Shown here piece by piece: positions 10,016 to 12,108 of a stretch of DNA of 12,108 nt. The notes beneath the pieces are model-generated. The model saw only the letters and a list, made by a program, of their open reading frames with translations. It was not told the DNA's origin and searched no databases. The stretch comes from Usitatibacter sp035624355. Lineage in GTDB: Bacteria; Pseudomonadota; Gammaproteobacteria; Burkholderiales; Usitatibacteraceae. The stretch spans positions 1-12,108 of the forward strand of contig DASPRQ010000090.1 in the NCBI GenBank assembly GCA_035624355.1, read 5' to 3'. The position numbers and the translations under genes are program-made. Numbering within the stretch: the stretch's first letter is position 1; every line of letters begins with the position of its first letter.

Positions 10016-10063
10016 GAGCGCAGTGTACGCCCGCGGTTCGCGCCGGGCCGCTCGCGGGACGCG

Positions 10064-10113
10064 ATGTGGAAAAGTACCGAGCCCGTCCTCCGGGAGCCGG
10101 CGATTATCCACAT
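10064..10113. repeat. Inverted pair of DnaA-box-like 9-mers
   Basis: The plus strand carries TTATCCACA (10104-10112), an exact match to the DnaA box consensus TTATNCACA. In the opposite orientation TGTGGAAAA (10065-10073) reads TTTTCCACA, one mismatch. Extended by one base, the arms ATGTGGAAAA and TTATCCACAT are inverted repeats identical in 9 of 10 positions, with starts 40 bp apart, about four helical turns. Binding by DnaA is inferred; another dimeric regulator is equally possible. Confidence 0.5.
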
Positions 10114-10205
10114 TCCTTGCCAACGGTTCCGGCGCAGCGCGGCCTTCGCGGATGGCCGGGCGTTGCTTGCGGTGCCCGGGGATCGGGTGCAGGATGCGCG
10201 CACAC

Positions 10206-10235
10206 GCGGCCGGCGCCACGGCGGTGGCCGGCCGC
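10206..10235 (+). promoter_or_regulatory. GC-rich hairpin upstream of the cyclase ribosome binding site
   Basis: Arms GCGGCCG (10206-10212) with CGGCCGC (10229-10235), and GCCAC (10215-10219) with GTGGC (10224-10228), a 2-nt bulge and a 4-nt loop GGCG. It ends a few bases before the purine-rich AAGGGGGG (10239-10246) that serves as Shine-Dalgarno sequence, with only 3 nt to the ATG. A role in mRNA stability or initiation is inferred. Confidence 0.45.
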
Positions 10236-10249
10236 CGCAAGGGGGGACC

Positions 10250-11884
10250 ATGTCCGAAGCATCTACGCCGCCTCGGGAGCCGCAGGACCTCGAGCGCCGG
10301 CTCGCGACGATCCTGTGCGCCGACGTCGCGGGCTACAGCCGCATGATGGGCGAGAACGAGGAGCGGACGGTGCGCGTGTTCCGCGGCCACCGCGAGATCT
10401 TCGAGTCGATGGTGGCGGAGCACCGCGGCCGCATCTTCAACACCGCGGGCGACGCGCTGCTCGCCGAGTTCACGAGCGCGGTCGAGGCGGTGCGCGCCGC
10501 GACCGACATCCAGGCGGCGCTGCGCACGCGCAACGAGCACCTCGCGCCCGAGGAGCGCATGCAGTTCCGCATCGGCGTCAACCTGGGCGACGTCATCGTG
10601 CAGGGCGGCGACCTCCTGGGCGACGGCGTGAACGTCGCCGCGCGCATCCAGCAGGGCACCGAGCCGGGGGGCGTGTGCATCTCCGGCAGCGTCTACGAGC
10701 AGATCCAGAACAAGCTCTCGCTCGATTTCAAGCTGCTCGGCGAGCTCAGCTACAAGAACATCGCGAAGCCGATCCGCACCTACACGATCAACGAGGGCGC
10801 CGCGGTGACCTCCTCGCGCAAGGGGCCGTCGAAGACCGCGATCGCCGTCGCCGCCGGCGCCGTGCTCGCGGCGGGCGCGGCCTACTGGGGCTACACGCAG
10901 GTCGAGGCCCAGCGCGCCGAGCGCGCGCGGATGGAGGCCCAGCTCGCGGAGCAGAAGAGCGCCGCAGCGGAAGCGCAGCGCTCGGCCGAGGCCGCGACGC
11001 GCGAGGCGCAGCGCACCGCGGAGGAAGCGAAGCGGGAAGCCCAGGTGCAGGCGCAGACGCAGGCCGCGCAGGAGGCCCTGCAGCGCGCGACGGCCGAGAG
11101 CGCGCGCGTCGAGCAGGAGCGCAAGCAGCTCGAGGCCGAGAAGAAGACCGCGGAGGCGGCGCAAAAGGCGCCGGCGGTCGCGGCAGCGCCGGCATCGCCC
11201 GCGAGCGCGGCGCAATTCGACGGCAAGTACTCGGGCCGCCTCTGCAACCAGTTCGGCGCGCGGAATTGCTGGCCCCTGGAGCTCGTCGTGCACGACGGCA
11301 TCGCCGAGGGGGGCTGGATGAACAGCCGCGCGAAGAAGCGCGCCAGCGCGCACGGGGCGGTCGCCCCGGACGGCGTGTTCCGCCTGAAGCTCTCGACCCA
11401 CAACCAGCGCGGCGAGCCGACGGAAGCGATGCTCGTGGGCCGGGTCGCCGCAGGCTCGATCACCGCGGCGGGAAAATGGACCGAGGGCGGCATCGTCACC
11501 GGCGAGTGGCGCCTCGGGCCGGCGCCGTCGTCGCCCGTGGCGGCATCGTCGCGGGGCGCGGCGAAGCACGACGGGAATTACTCCGGCCGCATCTGCAACG
11601 AGATCCGCGGGCGGGCGCCGATCTGCTGGCCGGTCGAGCTCGCCGTGCGCAACGGGCACGCGACGGCGAGCTGGCTCAGCCGCACGGGCAACACCTCGAC
11701 CGCGCAGGGAACCGTCGCCGACGACGGGAAGGTGGAATTGCACCTGTCGGCGTGGGACCGGCGCGGCGAGGCCACCGAGGCGAAGCTCGCCGGCCGCATC
11801 TCCGGCGAGGGCGCGATCGACGCGTTCGGGGCCTGGAGCGAGAGCGGGGTCAAGGTCGCCGGAAGCTGGCATCGCTCGCCCTGA
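10250..11884 (+). CDS. Class III adenylate/guanylate cyclase, membrane-anchored, with duplicated C-terminal domain
   Basis: Predicted to make a cyclic nucleotide from ATP or GTP. The 544 residues run: class III catalytic domain 15-182; one membrane segment about 196-215 with lysines on its N-side, placing catalysis in the cytoplasm; Ala/Glu/Arg/Gln-rich coiled coil about 217-306; Ala/Pro linker; two copies of a domain at 323-422 and 440-542. Metal-binding Asp25 (LCADVAGYS) and Asp68 (TAGDALLAEF) are present, as are Asn128 and Arg132 (GDGVNVAARI). By alignment in my head, the purine-selecting lysine position is Asn64 while its aspartate partner is Asp121, so ATP versus GTP use is open. Each C-terminal copy has two cysteines (332/340 and 449/459), compatible with disulfides outside the membrane. 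ATG 10250 is the start because the frame upstream is antisense to other genes and AAGGGGGG precedes it. The gene converges on an rRNA operon. Confidence 0.9.
   Translation: MSEASTPPREPQDLERRLATILCADVAGYSRMMGENEERTVRVFRGHREIFESMVAEHRGRIFNTAGDALLAEFTSAVEAVRAATDIQAALRTRNEHLAPEERMQFRIGVNLGDVIVQGGDLLGDGVNVAARIQQGTEPGGVCISGSVYEQIQNKLSLDFKLLGELSYKNIAKPIRTYTINEGAAVTSSRKGPSKTAIAVAAGAVLAAGAAYWGYTQVEAQRAERARMEAQLAEQKSAAAEAQRSAEAATREAQRTAEEAKREAQVQAQTQAAQEALQRATAESARVEQERKQLEAEKKTAEAAQKAPAVAAAPASPASAAQFDGKYSGRLCNQFGARNCWPLELVVHDGIAEGGWMNSRAKKRASAHGAVAPDGVFRLKLSTHNQRGEPTEAMLVGRVAAGSITAAGKWTEGGIVTGEWRLGPAPSSPVAASSRGAAKHDGNYSGRICNEIRGRAPICWPVELAVRNGHATASWLSRTGNTSTAQGTVADDGKVELHLSAWDRRGEATEAKLAGRISGEGAIDAFGAWSESGVKVAGSWHRSP
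11216..11515 (+). repeat. First copy of the duplicated C-terminal domain of the cyclase
   Basis: Residues 323-422. Landmarks are FDGKYSGRLCN, then NCWPLELVVHDG, RGEPTEAMLVGR and TGEW near the end. Alternating hydrophobic positions suggest a small beta-rich fold. About four in ten residues match the second copy in my hand alignment. I do not recognise a named domain. Confidence 0.7.
11567..11875 (+). repeat. Second copy of the duplicated C-terminal domain of the cyclase
   Basis: Residues 440-542. Landmarks are HDGNYSGRICN, ICWPVELAVRNG, RGEATEAKLAGR and AGSW. The cysteine spacing is two residues longer than in the first copy (9 rather than 7 residues between). DNA of the two copies has diverged clearly, so the duplication is old. 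Confidence 0.7.
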
Positions 11885-11929
11885 GGCAGGGCGGCGAGGC
11901 GGCTCACCGCCGCCGGTCCCGAAAAGCGA

Positions 11930-11961
11930 AAAGGCCCGGTCTCTCTCGAGGCCGGGCCTTT
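11930..11961. terminator. Bidirectional intrinsic terminator between cyclase and rRNA operon
   Basis: Perfect 10-bp inverted repeat AAAGGCCCGG (11930-11939) and CCGGGCCTTT (11952-11961) with a 12-nt loop. On the plus strand it is followed by TCTTC after the TTT; on the minus strand TTTT CGC TTTT follows. It sits 45 bp after the cyclase stop and about 12 bp from the 5S 3' end, and so can end both convergent transcripts. A smaller hairpin GGCGG-CTCA-CCGCC (11898-11911) lies between the cyclase stop and this terminator. Confidence 0.88.
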
Positions 11962-11972
11962 CTTCAAAGGGC

Positions 11973-12085
11973 CCTGGCGATGACCTACTTTCTCACGGGC
12001 AATCCGCAATATCATCGGCGCGGCGTCGTTTCACGGTCCTGTTCGGGATGGGAAGGGGTGGGGCCAACGCGCTATGGTCGCCAGG
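11973..12085 (-). rRNA. rrf: 5S ribosomal RNA
   Basis: Minus-strand 5S rRNA of about 113 nt. The terminal helix is formed by CCTGGCGA at the 5' end (12085-12078) and TCGCCAGG at the 3' end (11980-11973). The conserved loop CCCATCCCGAACAGG is at 12052-12038, GTGAAACGAC at 12034-12025, CGCCGATGATA at 12020-12010, and GAGAAAGTAGGTCATCG near the 3' end. The sequence resembles betaproteobacterial 5S genes. Exact ends may differ by one or two bases. It is the last gene of an rRNA operon entering from the right. Confidence 0.96.
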
Positions 12086-12108
12086 AATTCTGGAATGAGG
12101 TAGTGGGT
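12086..12108 (-). other. Part of the 23S-5S intergenic spacer
   Basis: Bases upstream of the 5S rRNA on its own strand. Too short to show 23S sequence; assigned to the spacer only by its position in the expected operon order. Confidence 0.5.

Larger units (their letters stand above)
10016..10249. promoter_or_regulatory. Divergent intergenic region between radical SAM and cyclase genes
   Basis: This 234-bp non-coding stretch must carry promoters in both directions. It holds two inverted DnaA-box-like elements (10064-10113), a strong GC-rich hairpin just before the cyclase ribosome binding site (10206-10235), and TACACT on the minus strand at 10027-10022, close to the radical SAM ATG. TTGCCA at 10117-10122 resembles a -35 toward the cyclase, but no matching -10 follows at 16-18 bp. 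On the minus strand GATAAT (10107-10102) is a fair -10 without a good -35. I cannot fix either promoter. Confidence 0.5.

Noticed and set aside
10064..10113. A chromosomal origin of replication
   Set aside because: Only two DnaA-like boxes, no AT-rich unwinding stretch, and no dnaA, dnaN or gidA neighbours.
10062..10130. Sigma-54 promoter in the divergent region
   Set aside because: GG doublets occur, but no GC doublet stands 10 bp downstream in the required pattern on either strand.
8921..11872. Minus-strand frame extending the radical SAM protein by some 600 residues upstream
   Set aside because: The extension is antisense to the cyclase and low in complexity; family homology begins at the ATG at 10015.
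5348..11884. A single plus-strand open frame of more than 2100 codons covering the oxidoreductase and radical SAM region and joining the cyclase
   Set aside because: Its first three quarters are antisense to two clearly recognised genes and encode low-complexity Arg/Ala/His/Glu sequence typical of GC-rich shadow frames. Only the part from 10250 is a real gene.

Overview
The window is a GC-rich (strongly G/C third-position) chromosomal segment. The 5S rRNA at the right edge reads like a betaproteobacterial 5S, and the gene set fits that class: MaeB with a phosphotransacetylase-like tail, a single-chain indolepyruvate oxidoreductase, and a PA0069-type radical SAM protein. The class assignment is an inference by eye. 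I see no tRNA, CRISPR array, IS element or phage gene. No gene-free stretch exceeds 300 bases; the longest is 234 bases (10016-10249).

Left part (1-1687, minus strand): an ArsR-family winged-helix regulator without any cysteine overlaps by 4 nt the GTG start of an LplT/Aas-type major facilitator gene, which runs off the left edge. The regulator is divergent from the next block. Middle-left (1688-5302, plus strand): maeB, a small VOC-fold protein and an LD-carboxypeptidase (ldcA) are tightly packed, with a 14-nt gap and then an 11-nt overlap, and probably form one operon. It links malate-to-pyruvate conversion to a gene of unknown substrate and to murein recycling; no common pathway is obvious.

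Middle-right (5306-10015, minus strand): a 1169-residue indolepyruvate:ferredoxin oxidoreductase-family protein (alpha, Fe-S and gamma parts in one chain plus a C-terminal extension) converges on ldcA with only 3 nt between the stop codons. It has its own promoter, whose -35 overlaps the stop codon of the upstream radical SAM gene, and a leader hairpin. The radical SAM gene is divergent from the last plus-strand gene across a 234-bp control region carrying two inverted DnaA-box-like 9-mers.

Right part (10250-12108): a class III nucleotide cyclase of unusual layout has its catalytic domain first, then one membrane segment, a long Ala/Glu/Arg/Gln coiled coil, and two copies of a roughly 100-residue domain, each with a cysteine pair, predicted to lie outside the membrane. 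This is the most interesting item in the window. A strong bidirectional terminator separates it from the 3' end of an rRNA operon entering from the right on the minus strand (5S gene plus the beginning of the 23S-5S spacer).
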